A DNA stretch of 57,172 nt, from assembly GCA_023430045.1 (NCBI GenBank), contig JAEZCF010000108.1, forward strand, positions 1 through 57,172, given 5' to 3'. Below are positions 16,091 through 24,022 of the stretch, in pieces. A program made the translations under genes and the position numbers. Every line of letters begins with the position of its first letter. Within the stretch, counting starts at the first letter, position 1. The notes under the pieces are model-generated. The model searched no databases and was not told the origin of the DNA. It saw only the letters and a program-made list of their open reading frames with translations. The stretch is from Pseudomonadota bacterium. Lineage in GTDB: Bacteria; Pseudomonadota; Gammaproteobacteria; Xanthomonadales; Xanthomonadaceae.

Positions 16091-17077
16091 GTGAGCGCCC
16101 GCGTCACTGGCATGGTCTTCGACAGATATCCGGGCAGCGGCGGTGAGCTGCTGCTGGCCCTGGCGTTGGCAGATCACTCTCACGACGACGGTACGCGCAT
16201 CTTTCCGTCCATCGCCTACCTGGCGAAGAAGACGCGGCAATCAGAGCGATCGGTCCAGTATCAGCTGCGCCGGATGGAAACCACCGGTTGGCTGCTGCTG
16301 GTGAACTCTGGATTGGGCGGCCGTAGGCGCGGAAGCAACGACGCTGGCGTGACGCGCGAATACCGGATCAACCCGGGCTGGTTAAAGGGTGAAAAATTTT
16401 CACCCTTTGAAAAAGAGGCCGTGGAACATTCTCCAGATTCAGGTTCCGACGGTGGCGATCCTAATAACGGTGCAGATTCTGCACCCTTAAATGGCGATGA
16501 AAAGGGTGCAAAAAGGGCAGTTAAAGGGTGCAAAACAGCGCGTTTAAGGGTGCAAAAAGACGCGTTTAAGGGTGCAAGAGCTATTGCACCCGAACCAAAA
16601 GCAACCAAAAGCAACCAAGAGCAACCCTCACAGCGCGAGTGTGAGCGCGAGGCCGATCCGGACGCGCTGACTGCCGAGCAGGTGGACGTCGAGCTGTCCG
16701 GCTTCGGGTCGATCCCCGTCGGCGTAGATCGCGAACTGCTCGCCCGGTTCCGCCGTCACCGCCAGGCGTGCCGCCGCCCACTGTCAGTCCAGGGCTGGAT
16801 GCAGGTTCGAGCCGCGCTCGCCGAACTGCTGGCCAACGGTCACGACCCGAACGAATCCCTCAAGCAGACCATGGCCGCAGGCCTGTCGCTGCCCGTGATC
16901 CCCGTCTCCACGACTACCGCAGGAGCCACCGATGCAATCCCTCAACACGGTTCTGCCGACCACGTCGAAGCGCTCCACCAGCAGTTCGAGCGACACCGCC
17001 GAGGCAGCGGCCACGCTGGCAGTGCTTGCGGCGGACCAGCCGAGTACGTCGATGCAGATTTCCGCGTCGTCGGATGA
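16091..17077 (+). CDS. O-like replication initiator with N-terminal winged helix
   Basis: 328 residues. The N-terminus (about 10-100: GELLLALALADHSHDDGTRIFPSIAYLAKKTRQSERSVQYQLRRME) is the HTH_36-type winged helix found in phage replication initiators. The middle is low-complexity and encoded over a set of iterons, as in lambda O. It would bind the origin in its own gene and recruit the helicase loader. Its last 146 bases overlap the P-like gene in another frame. Confidence 0.75.
   Translation: MSARVTGMVFDRYPGSGGELLLALALADHSHDDGTRIFPSIAYLAKKTRQSERSVQYQLRRMETTGWLLLVNSGLGGRRRGSNDAGVTREYRINPGWLKGEKFSPFEKEAVEHSPDSGSDGGDPNNGADSAPLNGDEKGAKRAVKGCKTARLRVQKDAFKGARAIAPEPKATKSNQEQPSQRECEREADPDALTAEQVDVELSGFGSIPVGVDRELLARFRRHRQACRRPLSVQGWMQVRAALAELLANGHDPNESLKQTMAAGLSLPVIPVSTTTAGATDAIPQHGSADHVEALHQQFERHRRGSGHAGSACGGPAEYVDADFRVVG
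16382..16591 (+). other. Probable phage replication origin with iterons
   Basis: Four direct repeats of (T/G)(T/A)(T/A)AAGGGTGCAA start at 16499, 16521, 16543 and 16565, exactly 22 bases apart. Inverted copies lie at 16480-16491 (TGCACCCTTAAA) and about 16583-16591. A large palindrome (AAAGGGTGAAAAATTTTCACCCTTT) lies at about 16384-16408. The stretch is A+T-rich compared with its surroundings. All of it lies inside the initiator gene, as in lambdoid phages. Confidence 0.75.
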
Positions 17078-17639
17078 ACCGGTGAGCGAGCACGCGATGG
17101 ACGCGCTGTGGACGATCTGGAAGCGGATGGCGGCGATGTTCCCCGGCAAGTGGACGAAGGACAACGGCGCGGCGCCTGTGAAGGCCGACGGAGCGCTGAC
17201 CGTCGCCGGTGATACCTGGCTGCAGGTGATCCGAGGGCTGAAGCCGAGCCAGCTCGCCAAGGGCCTGGCCAGCTGCCTGACCGAGGGCAGGGAATGGCCG
17301 CCTAACGGCCCCCGCTTCCTGGCGATGTGCCATGGCTTGCCGTCGCTGAGTAGGGTGGAGCAGGAGATGGCACCGAGCCGGGGGCGGTCGGGCTTCGCAG
17401 TGCTGGTGCGCTCGATGCTGGACCTGCACGTGTTCAACACCGCTGACGGCGTTCAGCAGGGTCGGATGGTTCGGGATGCCTACGAACGCGCGCTGCAGCA
17501 CGTCCTCAACGGTAATCCGTTGCCGAGCGCTGCACCTGCTCTGCCTCAGCCGGCACCGAAGCCTCCGAAGGTGCGGGACCGATCTGCTGCCGCTACGGCG
17601 ATGGCGCGCGCTGCGGCTGAACTGGGGTTCGAGCCATGA
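16932..17639 (+). CDS. P-like replication protein (helicase loader)
   Basis: 235 residues. The Ser/Thr-rich N-terminus is followed by ALWTIWKRMAAMFPGKWTKDNG and the segment LTEGREWPPNGPRFLAMCHG, the WPPxxxxFxxxC hallmark of lambda P-type proteins. It would bring host DnaB to the O-bound origin. It starts inside the O-like gene in a different frame and ends in an ATGA overlap with the next small gene. Confidence 0.75.
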   Translation: MQSLNTVLPTTSKRSTSSSSDTAEAAATLAVLAADQPSTSMQISASSDEPVSEHAMDALWTIWKRMAAMFPGKWTKDNGAAPVKADGALTVAGDTWLQVIRGLKPSQLAKGLASCLTEGREWPPNGPRFLAMCHGLPSLSRVEQEMAPSRGRSGFAVLVRSMLDLHVFNTADGVQQGRMVRDAYERALQHVLNGNPLPSAAPALPQPAPKPPKVRDRSAAATAMARAAAELGFEP

Positions 17640-17779
17640 CCAAGGCCGACACCATCCGGACCCTGTGGAACGAGCGCTGCAGCGTGGCCGAGATTGCCTC
17701 TGCTGTCGGCTGGCTGCCCTGCAATGTCCGCTTTTTCATCCGCGCGTGGATCGGGGAGGAAGCCAATGCTCACCGATAG
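17636..17779 (+). CDS. Small HTH-like protein (47 aa)
   Basis: Starts MTKADTIRTLWNERCSVAEI and continues with ASAVGWLPCNVRFFIRAW, a short helix-turn-helix-like stretch of the GcrA/sigma-4 kind. It is coupled to the P-like gene by ATGA, and its 3' end overlaps the next start. The function is unknown. Confidence 0.55.
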   Translation: MTKADTIRTLWNERCSVAEIASAVGWLPCNVRFFIRAWIGEEANAHR

Positions 17780-17999
17780 GGAGCTGGCGGCCGCCCAGGA
17801 GGCGGGCAGGCACATGCGGGACGCCCACAAGGACCGCGCACCGCCGCTCTACGCGATGGGTGAGGACGGTTTCAGGCTCCGCCGGCGGTGGGAGGCGGGC
17901 TGGGACCGGCGGGACGAAGAGATCAGGGCTGCGCGCCGAGCGAAGCAGGACACCAGCCAGCGACCGCTGGCCAACCGAACGAAGGGAAAGAAACGATGA
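17766..17999 (+). CDS. Hypothetical small charged protein
   Basis: 77 residues starting MLTDRELAAAQEAGRHMRDA after a GGGGAGGAAG site. Rich in Arg/Glu, probably helical, ending NRTKGKKR. It ends in an ATGA overlap with the phosphoesterase gene. Not recognised. Confidence 0.6.
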   Translation: MLTDRELAAAQEAGRHMRDAHKDRAPPLYAMGEDGFRLRRRWEAGWDRRDEEIRAARRAKQDTSQRPLANRTKGKKR

Positions 18000-18901
18000 A
18001 ACCACTGGTGATTTACCACGCCAACTGCGCCGACGGCTTCACCGCAGCGTGGGCTGTGCGCCAGGCGATGGATGCCGACTTCCATCCTGGCGTGTACGGC
18101 AAGGCGCCGCCGGACGTCGCCGGCCGCGACGTAATCCTGGTGGATTTCAGCTATCCCATAGCCGTTCTGGTCGAGATGGCTCAGTCGGCTCGTACGATCT
18201 TGGTACTGGACCACCACAAAACGGCGGAGGTCGACTTGCGCCCGGGCCTGCGCGAGGTCAGCGGGCAGCAAGCCTACGTCGTGCGGCTGACGACCAGCGT
18301 GGACGTCAGCACGACTTGGCAATCGCACTTGCAAGGGAACGGCCAGCGAGTGGTACGTGCACTGTTCGACATGGATCGCAGCGGAGCAGGCATCGCGTGG
18401 GACTTCTTCCACCCTGGCAAGGCACGGCCGGCGCTGATCGACCATGTAGAGGACCGCGACCTGTGGCGCTTTGCGCTGCAGCACACCCGCGAGATATGCG
18501 CCACGGTGCACAGCTACCGCTTCACGTTCGAAGCGTGGGACGCGTTGGCTGCCGAGACAACGTACTCCCTGTATCAGCAGGGACTTGTTTTGGAGCGGGC
18601 CAAGGCTAAGGAAGTGGCGGACCAGGTGGAGCTGTGCCGCCGAGAGATGGTGATCGGCCACTACACGGTGCCGGCGGCCAGCATGCCGCGCAGTTTGGCC
18701 AGCGATGCCGGGCACCTGATGGCGAAGGGCCATCCGTTTTCCGCCTGCTACTACGACAGTGCCGAGGGCCGGGTTTTCAGCCTCCGCTCGGCCAGCGGCG
18801 ATATCGATGTCAGCGAAGTGGCGAAGCTTTACGGGGGCGGCGGCCACGCGCGCGCTGCAGGGTTCACCGTTCCACGCGACCACGAGCTGGCTCGCGCCTG
18901 A
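17996..18901 (+). CDS. DHH-family phosphoesterase
   Basis: 301 residues. Metal-binding motifs: YHANCADGFTAAWA (8-21), VDFSYP and LVLDHHKTAE (DHH). The C-terminal DHHA1 signature GGGGHARAAGF is at about 281-291. The family hydrolyses phosphodiester bonds in RNA, short oligonucleotides or (di)nucleotides such as c-di-AMP and pApA; the substrate cannot be told from sequence. Its place between replication and nuclease genes suggests nucleic-acid metabolism or removal of a nucleotide signal. Confidence 0.88.
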   Translation: MKPLVIYHANCADGFTAAWAVRQAMDADFHPGVYGKAPPDVAGRDVILVDFSYPIAVLVEMAQSARTILVLDHHKTAEVDLRPGLREVSGQQAYVVRLTTSVDVSTTWQSHLQGNGQRVVRALFDMDRSGAGIAWDFFHPGKARPALIDHVEDRDLWRFALQHTREICATVHSYRFTFEAWDALAAETTYSLYQQGLVLERAKAKEVADQVELCRREMVIGHYTVPAASMPRSLASDAGHLMAKGHPFSACYYDSAEGRVFSLRSASGDIDVSEVAKLYGGGGHARAAGFTVPRDHELARA

Positions 18902-19266
18902 TGTGGTCCAAGGCTCCACCACCGACGAAGGAGGAGGCGGCTCGAATCGAGTTGGCGAAGGTCGGCCCGTGCATGGCGTGCCTGGTCCACTACTCCAAAG
19001 GGTTGATGGCGCAGCGGCACGTGATCTACGGGTGCGAATACAACCACGCGAAGTCGGGAAACATCCGCCGCGGTCACGCCTTCGGGTACGCGCTCTGCCA
19101 GTGGCACCACCAGCGATACCGACGCGAGGGGATGACTCAGGCGCAGATGGTGCGGAGATGGGGCCCGCCATTGCACTGGTCAAAGCAGTTCCATGAGGCA
19201 TTCGGCTCCGACGACGAGCTGATCGCCCAGCAGACGTACATCAACGAATTGAGGAAAGCAGCGTGA
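18901..19266 (+). CDS. Ref-like HNH-type nuclease
   Basis: 121 residues. CMACLVHYS, RHVIYGCEYNHAKSGNIRRGH and FGYALCQWHHQ give the Cys/His pattern of the Ref family (P1 Ref is a RecA-dependent nuclease). It is coupled by a one-base stop/start overlap to the DHH gene. It may act in recombination or DNA degradation. Confidence 0.7.
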   Translation: MWSKAPPPTKEEAARIELAKVGPCMACLVHYSKGLMAQRHVIYGCEYNHAKSGNIRRGHAFGYALCQWHHQRYRREGMTQAQMVRRWGPPLHWSKQFHEAFGSDDELIAQQTYINELRKAA

Positions 19267-19748
19267 GAGATCAGGCGCAAGTCAAGCCCGACCATGTCAG
19301 GGCGCTATTCGAGTCCCGCCCGGGCGCGTCTCTCAGCAAGCCGCAGATTTATGAGGCGCTGATGCAGTCAGGTATCGACGCGGCACCGGGCAATCGTGAG
19401 CGCGTTGGGAGCGTGCTGCGCTTCCTGTTCAACGGGAGCTACCTGGAGAAGGTGGAGGAGGGCGGGGAGGTCTTCTACAGGCGGACCGGCCGTCAGAAGG
19501 GGCGTCAGAAGCTTCCGCCCGGCGAGGCTGATCGCCGGCGCCGCGAGCGAGACCGGGCCAAGAACCTGGCGCGCAGCAAAAAGGCTCCGCGAGAACGCAG
19601 GGTGGACGGCAACACCGTTGCCCGCCCGAAGCCGGTGAAAGTCGCGCAGATCAGCGGTCCCGCCGAGACGGTGGAACAGTTCCGCGCGCGTGGCGGCAAG
19701 GTCCAGCGGCTGCCGGCGCACTGGGAGCAGATGGAGCGGGCAGCATGA
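19263..19748 (+). CDS. Hypothetical protein with winged-helix N-terminus
   Basis: 161 residues from GTG. Residues about 8-70 (VRALFESRPGASLSKPQIYEALMQSG...VLRFLFNGSYLEKVE) look like a winged helix. The rest is basic and disordered (RRRRERDRAKNLARSKKAPRERR), ending FRARGGKVQRLPAHWEQ. Likely DNA-binding, role unknown. Confidence 0.6.
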   Translation: MRDQAQVKPDHVRALFESRPGASLSKPQIYEALMQSGIDAAPGNRERVGSVLRFLFNGSYLEKVEEGGEVFYRRTGRQKGRQKLPPGEADRRRRERDRAKNLARSKKAPRERRVDGNTVARPKPVKVAQISGPAETVEQFRARGGKVQRLPAHWEQMERAA

Positions 19749-20122
19749 ATGGGCACGACCTTAAGCCATGCCCATTCTGTGGGAGCGGGAACGTCCGCCT
19801 GGTTGAGTTCCTGGACGGCGAAGGTGACCGGGTGTTTGCAGTCGGTTGTGAGGGCTGTGGTTGTAACGGTACGCCGCATATTCCGTTGATGGATGACGCC
19901 CGCCCGGCCGCAATTGCGTCATGGCAACGACGTGCACTGAGCCCGGCCCCGGAAGGCCAAGTTCTGGTGCCAGTGGAGCTGCTGCGAGTAATTGCCGGGT
20001 GCGCTTACCCAGTATCGACCGATGTAGATCCGCGCGGGTACGCATGGTCGGAAGCGTATTTGGACCAGGCGTTGCCGATCATCAAGTTGGCGTTGAGCGC
20101 TCCTCGCCAGGAGTTGCCCTGA
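19745..20122 (+). CDS. Lar-family restriction alleviation protein
   Basis: 125 residues. LKPCPFCGSGNVRLVEF, then FAVGCEGCGCNGTPH and AIASWQRRA form the CPFCG...C..C...W pattern of Lar proteins, which in the Rac prophage reduce type I restriction. The C-terminal 55 residues are an unrelated extension (LVPVELLRVIAGCAYPVSTD). It is the second Lar-like protein in this prophage. Confidence 0.8.
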   Translation: MNGHDLKPCPFCGSGNVRLVEFLDGEGDRVFAVGCEGCGCNGTPHIPLMDDARPAAIASWQRRALSPAPEGQVLVPVELLRVIAGCAYPVSTDVDPRGYAWSEAYLDQALPIIKLALSAPRQELP

Positions 20123-20553
20123 TGGCCGGTGCAATCGTCACACCGCGGGAAGTGGCACCGGTGAAGCCGGGCACCGCCATGGAAGAGCAGCTGCAGCTGA
20201 AGGGCATTGGCCGGCTGCTGGCCGGTTTCGGATATCGCTACGGATCCGAGGTCCAGTTGCACGAGGTTCTGGCCACCGTCCTGGATAAGGCGGGCCATGC
20301 ACATATGCGCGAGTACCGGCTGGATGCCAGCAACCGCGCCGACTTCTGGCTGGATGGCCTGGTGATTGAGGTGAAGGTGGCCGGATCGCTCGCCGATGCC
20401 CTGCGGCAGGTCGGGCGCTACATCAACCTGCCGCAAGTGCGCGGGGTGCTGCTGGTCACCACCGAACGCTGGGGCGAACGCCCGCTCGTGGCCCGGCCGG
20501 CATGGCAGGGCAAGCCCTTCAACATCGTTCGCCTGAAGAGGCAGGCACTGTGA
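20122..20553 (+). CDS. PD-(D/E)XK nuclease-like protein
   Basis: 143 residues. EYRLDASNRADFWLDGLVIEVKVAGSLADALRQVGRYI contains the D...EVK core of the PD-(D/E)XK fold, with a Q-x-GRY helix after it. It likely cleaves DNA and is paired with the helicase encoded next, a common phage pair. The start at 20122 overlaps the previous stop. Confidence 0.75.
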   Translation: MAGAIVTPREVAPVKPGTAMEEQLQLKGIGRLLAGFGYRYGSEVQLHEVLATVLDKAGHAHMREYRLDASNRADFWLDGLVIEVKVAGSLADALRQVGRYINLPQVRGVLLVTTERWGERPLVARPAWQGKPFNIVRLKRQAL

Positions 20554-22301
20554 TGCAGTCGACCTATGGAACCCTCCTGTATAGCGCCGCCGGCAGCACC
20601 TGGCGGGTGATCTGCGAGCCGCAGGTGCGCGCGCGGATGAAGCGCGTGTTTCCCCGGGTGCGCCAGCATGCCGCAGAGCACATCGACCTGTCGGCCACGC
20701 CTGAGAACAGCCGGGAGCTGCAGTGGTTCACCCAGCGCTACCCACTGTCTATGGATGCGGACACCGAGCGCGCGCTGCAGCTGCTGGCGGCCGAGCATGT
20801 GGACATGGAGCGCAGCCTGGGCGAACTGCTGGCCGGACGCGTGCATATCCCTGAGTTCAGCCTGGCCAAGCCGCCGCGCGATTACCAGCGCGTGGCGGGG
20901 GCGCAGCTGTCCATCCGTGGCGGCCTGCTGCTGGCCGACGACCTGGGCCTTGGCAAGACGGTCACCGGCATCTGCCCCATGGCCGCGCCGGGCAACCTGC
21001 CGGCGGTGGTGGTGTATCCGGCGGCGCTGCCGAACCACTGGCCGGAAAAGCTTGCCGAGTTCGCGCCGCAGCTGCGCGTGCACCACATCAGGAAGGGTGC
21101 GCCATATCCGCTCGTGCGGCAGCCGAAGCAGCGGCTCAAGGATCTGTGGGACACGCTTCCGGACGTGATCCTGGTCAGCTACCACAAGCTCCGGGGCTGG
21201 GCTGAGACGCTCGGGGAGATAGCGCAGTATGTGGTGTTCGAGGAATGCCAGCAGCTGCGCAGCCCAGACAGCAGCATCCACAGCGCCTGCCGCTACCTGG
21301 CCAGCCGAGCGCGGCTGCGCATGGGCCTGACCGCCACGCCGATCTACAACTACGGGTGCGAGTTCTTCCACGTGGTCGATCCGCTGCTGCCGGGCTGCCT
21401 GGGCACCTACGACGAGTTCCTCCGGGAATGGTGCATCTCCGCGCCCGGGGAGAAGGCCAAGCTGCAGGACGCCGAGCAGTTCGGGCAGTACCTGCGGCGC
21501 CAGGGCATCATGCTGCGCCGCACGCGCAAGGAAGTAGGGCGCGAGCTACCGGCGCTGTCGAAGATCCCGCACGAGGTGGAGGCCGACGCCAAAGCGCTGG
21601 ACGCAATCACCGGCGATGCCGCAGCGCTGGCGCGGATCATCCTGCGGGCCAACGAGCAGTTTCGCGGGGAGAAGATGCAGGCCGCCGGCGAGTTCGACCG
21701 GATGCTGCGGCAGGCGACCGGCGTGGCAAAGGCGCCCTACGTGGCCGAGTTCGTCAGGCTGCTGCTGGAGAGCGGCCAGAAGGTGCTGCTGTTCGGGTGG
21801 CACCGAGAGGTCTACAGCATCTGGCAGGAGAAGCTGGCTGCATACAACCCGGTCATGTACACCGGCAGCGAGTCACCGAGCCAGAAGCAGGCTGCGAAGG
21901 ATGCATTCATCACCGGTGACAGTCAGCTGATGCTGATCAGCCTCCGCGCAGGCGCGGGCGTCGACGGACTACAGCACGTGTGCAGCACCGTGGTGTTCGG
22001 TGAGCTGGACTGGTCGCCTGGCGTCCACGAGCAATGCATCGGCCGCGTCCATCGCGACGGCCAGGAAGAACCGGTCATGGCGTACTTCCTACTCTCCGAC
22101 AGTGGCAGCGACCCGATCGTGTCGGACGTGCTCGGGGTAAAGCGCGAGCAGATCGAGGGCGTGCGCAGCCCTGGGGAACACCTGGTGGAGCGTCTGGACG
22201 TGGGCGAGAACCAGCTGCGCGCGCTGGCCCAGCAGTTCCTCCAACAAAATGGGCTCGGGCAGCAGACCAGCAACATCGCTCAGTTGGAGGTTATCCGATG
22301 A
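20553..22301 (+). CDS. SNF2/superfamily 2 DNA helicase
   Basis: 582 residues (a GTG one codon earlier is possible). Walker A is ADDLGLGKT, motif Ia VVVYPAALPNHW, Walker B FEECQ in place of DEAH/DECQ, motif III LTATP, and motifs V-VI are LRAGAGVDGLQH and QCIGRVHRDGQ. It probably remodels or translocates on phage DNA during replication or recombination with the adjacent nuclease and RusA. The first acidic residue of the DExx box is Glu, a conservative change. Confidence 0.88.
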   Translation: MQSTYGTLLYSAAGSTWRVICEPQVRARMKRVFPRVRQHAAEHIDLSATPENSRELQWFTQRYPLSMDADTERALQLLAAEHVDMERSLGELLAGRVHIPEFSLAKPPRDYQRVAGAQLSIRGGLLLADDLGLGKTVTGICPMAAPGNLPAVVVYPAALPNHWPEKLAEFAPQLRVHHIRKGAPYPLVRQPKQRLKDLWDTLPDVILVSYHKLRGWAETLGEIAQYVVFEECQQLRSPDSSIHSACRYLASRARLRMGLTATPIYNYGCEFFHVVDPLLPGCLGTYDEFLREWCISAPGEKAKLQDAEQFGQYLRRQGIMLRRTRKEVGRELPALSKIPHEVEADAKALDAITGDAAALARIILRANEQFRGEKMQAAGEFDRMLRQATGVAKAPYVAEFVRLLLESGQKVLLFGWHREVYSIWQEKLAAYNPVMYTGSESPSQKQAAKDAFITGDSQLMLISLRAGAGVDGLQHVCSTVVFGELDWSPGVHEQCIGRVHRDGQEEPVMAYFLLSDSGSDPIVSDVLGVKREQIEGVRSPGEHLVERLDVGENQLRALAQQFLQQNGLGQQTSNIAQLEVIR

Positions 22302-22720
22302 GCCCTGTGGACTGCAGCGCTGGTAGTGCAAAGTCGAACACGGTTGATCGCGCGCTGGAGCTGGTGCTGCCCTGGCCGAGCAAGGAGCTGTCACCGAACG
22401 GCCGCGTGCACTGGCGCGTCAAGGCGAAGGCCACGAGGGCGGCAAGGCAGCTGGCTGTCATCAAAGCGCACGAGGCGGGCTGGCGCGCGCTGCAACTGGC
22501 GCCGGGGAAGCTGCACCTGTGGATCGACTGCTACCAGGCACCGGGCAAGAAGCTGCCGGACGACGACAACATGGTCGGGCGGTGCAAGGCATATCGGGAC
22601 GGCATTGCCCAGGCGCTCGGCATCGATGACAACCGGTTCAAATGCCATCCAGACGTGAAGGAAGAGCGCCGACCGGGCGGGCAAGTGGTGATCCGGATCA
22701 CCGGGGAGCCGAGGCCATGA
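22298..22720 (+). CDS. RusA-family Holliday junction resolvase
   Basis: 140 residues. LVLPWPSKELSPNGRVHWRVKAKA and LPDDDNMVGRCKAYRDGIAQALGIDDNRF contain the RusA catalytic acidic cluster (DDDN) and DD. It cuts four-way junctions during phage recombination. It is coupled to the helicase gene by an ATGA overlap. Confidence 0.9.
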   Translation: MSPVDCSAGSAKSNTVDRALELVLPWPSKELSPNGRVHWRVKAKATRAARQLAVIKAHEAGWRALQLAPGKLHLWIDCYQAPGKKLPDDDNMVGRCKAYRDGIAQALGIDDNRFKCHPDVKEERRPGGQVVIRITGEPRP

Positions 22721-22959
22721 CCCTCTCAGAAGCCATCCGCCAGTGGCTGCGGGATAACCCCGGCTGGCACTTCATGGGCGACGTGTACGCGGGGCTGAAT
22801 ACAGAGGTGGGCAAAGACAAGGTGATCAAAACCGTGAGTCAGATGGCGCGCCGCGGGCAGATCGCCTCGGCCGGGAAGCACGGAACCATGCGGTACACCT
22901 TCGGGCGGCCAGCTCGGAAATACACGAAACAGGAGAGCAGCAATGGCAAACGTCCGTGA
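22717..22959 (+). CDS. Hypothetical winged-helix-like protein
   Basis: 80 residues: MTLSEAIRQWLRDNPGWHFM, then DVYAGLNTEVGKDKVIKTVSQMARRGQIASAGKHGTMRYTF, a short winged helix. Likely DNA-binding. It overlaps the antiterminator gene by 17 bases. Confidence 0.65.
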   Translation: MTLSEAIRQWLRDNPGWHFMGDVYAGLNTEVGKDKVIKTVSQMARRGQIASAGKHGTMRYTFGRPARKYTKQESSNGKRP

Positions 22960-23641
22960 ATTGATGGCGAGGCTCGGGCCCACCACGGTGAAGTTCGATA
23001 CCGGCAGGGGCGGGGTGCCGACACTGACCAATCAGGACATCGCAGCTGCCTTGGGAATGGTTCCGGCGGGGTTGGGCAGGGAGCTGCTGGAGGCATGCTG
23101 GTGGCCGGATGGCGCCGCGCTGCGTCGGCACAAACTCAGGGACGCGGTGATAGCGCTAATCACCCCGGAGCTTCAGCGGCAGCAGCGCCGGCTCGCCGAT
23201 GCCCGCACCGATCTGGGCCTGGCCGAGGTGTGCATAGGTTGGTCAGGCGCGGCGACCGTTGAGCAAAGAGAGAACCGAGACCGAGCGCGCCAGCGCCTTG
23301 GGCAAGTTAAGGCGCAGTGCTGGCCCATCAACACTCTCGAATCATTGCCGACCCTGGCATCGGCTGTAATCAATGAGATCGCCAAGAGGTCGAACTGCTC
23401 ATCCTGCGAGGGTAGGGGCCAGAAGATGGTTGGCGAACTGCGCGTGGTGTGCAATGCATGTGGCGGGTCGGGAGTGTGTCCGGTGAGTGATCGCCGCCGG
23501 GCGGCAGCGCTGGGGCGTGATGAATCGACATTTCGGGAGCGCTGGCGTGGCGTGTACGAGTGGATGCTTCAGAAGTTCACCGAGGCGGAGCAAGAGGCTG
23601 GTTGGCATCTTTCCCGGGCACTGGAACAGAGGGTGGCATGA
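22943..23641 (+). CDS. Late antitermination protein Q-like
   Basis: 232 residues. The C-terminal third has a zinc-finger pair CSSCEGRG...CNACGGSG and then RRAAALGRDESTFRERWRGVYEWMLQKFTEAEQEAGWHL, as in phage Q-type antiterminators. It is the last gene before a terminator-rich gap and the late operon, the expected place for Q. It would let RNA polymerase read through terminators into lysis and structural genes. Confidence 0.8.
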   Translation: MANVRELMARLGPTTVKFDTGRGGVPTLTNQDIAAALGMVPAGLGRELLEACWWPDGAALRRHKLRDAVIALITPELQRQQRRLADARTDLGLAEVCIGWSGAATVEQRENRDRARQRLGQVKAQCWPINTLESLPTLASAVINEIAKRSNCSSCEGRGQKMVGELRVVCNACGGSGVCPVSDRRRAAALGRDESTFRERWRGVYEWMLQKFTEAEQEAGWHLSRALEQRVA

Positions 23642-23652
23642 GCACAAATTGA

Positions 23653-23678
23653 TGCGGGGTTGATGCCCCCGCACTTTT
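23653..23678 (+). terminator. Intrinsic terminator after the antiterminator gene
   Basis: TGCGGGG (23653-23659) pairs with CCCCGCA (23667-23673) around a 7-base loop, followed by CTTTT. It ends early transcription or acts as the tR'-like site at which Q works. Confidence 0.75.
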
Positions 23679-23776
23679 GAGCGTACCGTAAGTATCATCA
23701 GGGGCGGCGCACGATCATGACGTTTCCTAGATCCTGACGGGAACGGGACTGCCCTAGCTCTCGCGCTGAAAATCAC

Positions 23777-23802
23777 GGCCCCGCCATAGTGCGGGGCCTT
23801 TC
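23777..23802 (+). terminator. Second intrinsic terminator ahead of the tRNA genes
   Basis: GGCCCCGC (23777-23784) pairs with GCGGGGCC (23791-23798) around CATAGT, followed by TTTT. With the hairpin at 23653 it makes a double block before the late operon. Confidence 0.75.
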
Positions 23803-23809
23803 CGTTCAT

Positions 23810-23891
23810 GGGGCGCGTTGCCAGATTGGCGCTGGGCCGGACTGTAAATATGGCGTCTTCGGCTCGCGTGGTTCGACTCCACGGCACCCCA
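23810..23891 (+). tRNA. tRNA-Tyr(GUA)-like gene, imperfect
   Basis: Acceptor GGGGCGC pairs with GCACCCC with one C-A mismatch. The anticodon loop CTGTAAA has GTA at 23844-23846 with one G-A mismatch in the stem. The T arm is perfect (CGTGG-TTCGACT-CCACG), and about 13 bases stand in for the long variable arm of class II tRNA-Tyr. No CCA is encoded. It may be a working phage tRNA or a decaying one. Confidence 0.55.
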
Positions 23892-23898
23892 CTAACAC

Positions 23899-23973
23899 GC
23901 GGGCCTGGCCGAGTGGTTCAGGCATCAGCCTTCCAAGCTGACCACATGGGTTTGAATCCCATGGCCCGCTCCA
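23899..23973 (+). tRNA. tRNA-Gly(UCC)
   Basis: Acceptor GCGGGCC pairs with GGCCCGC, anticodon stem TCAGC with GCTGA, loop CTTCCAA with TCC at 23932-23934, T loop GTTTGAATC, CCA encoded at 23971-23973. All stems pair. Encoded in the prophage ahead of the lysis genes. Confidence 0.9.
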
Positions 23974-24022
23974 CCCATGCACCATCAAGCTTGCACCCGC
24001 AGGAATCGGGGCGAGCACCTAT

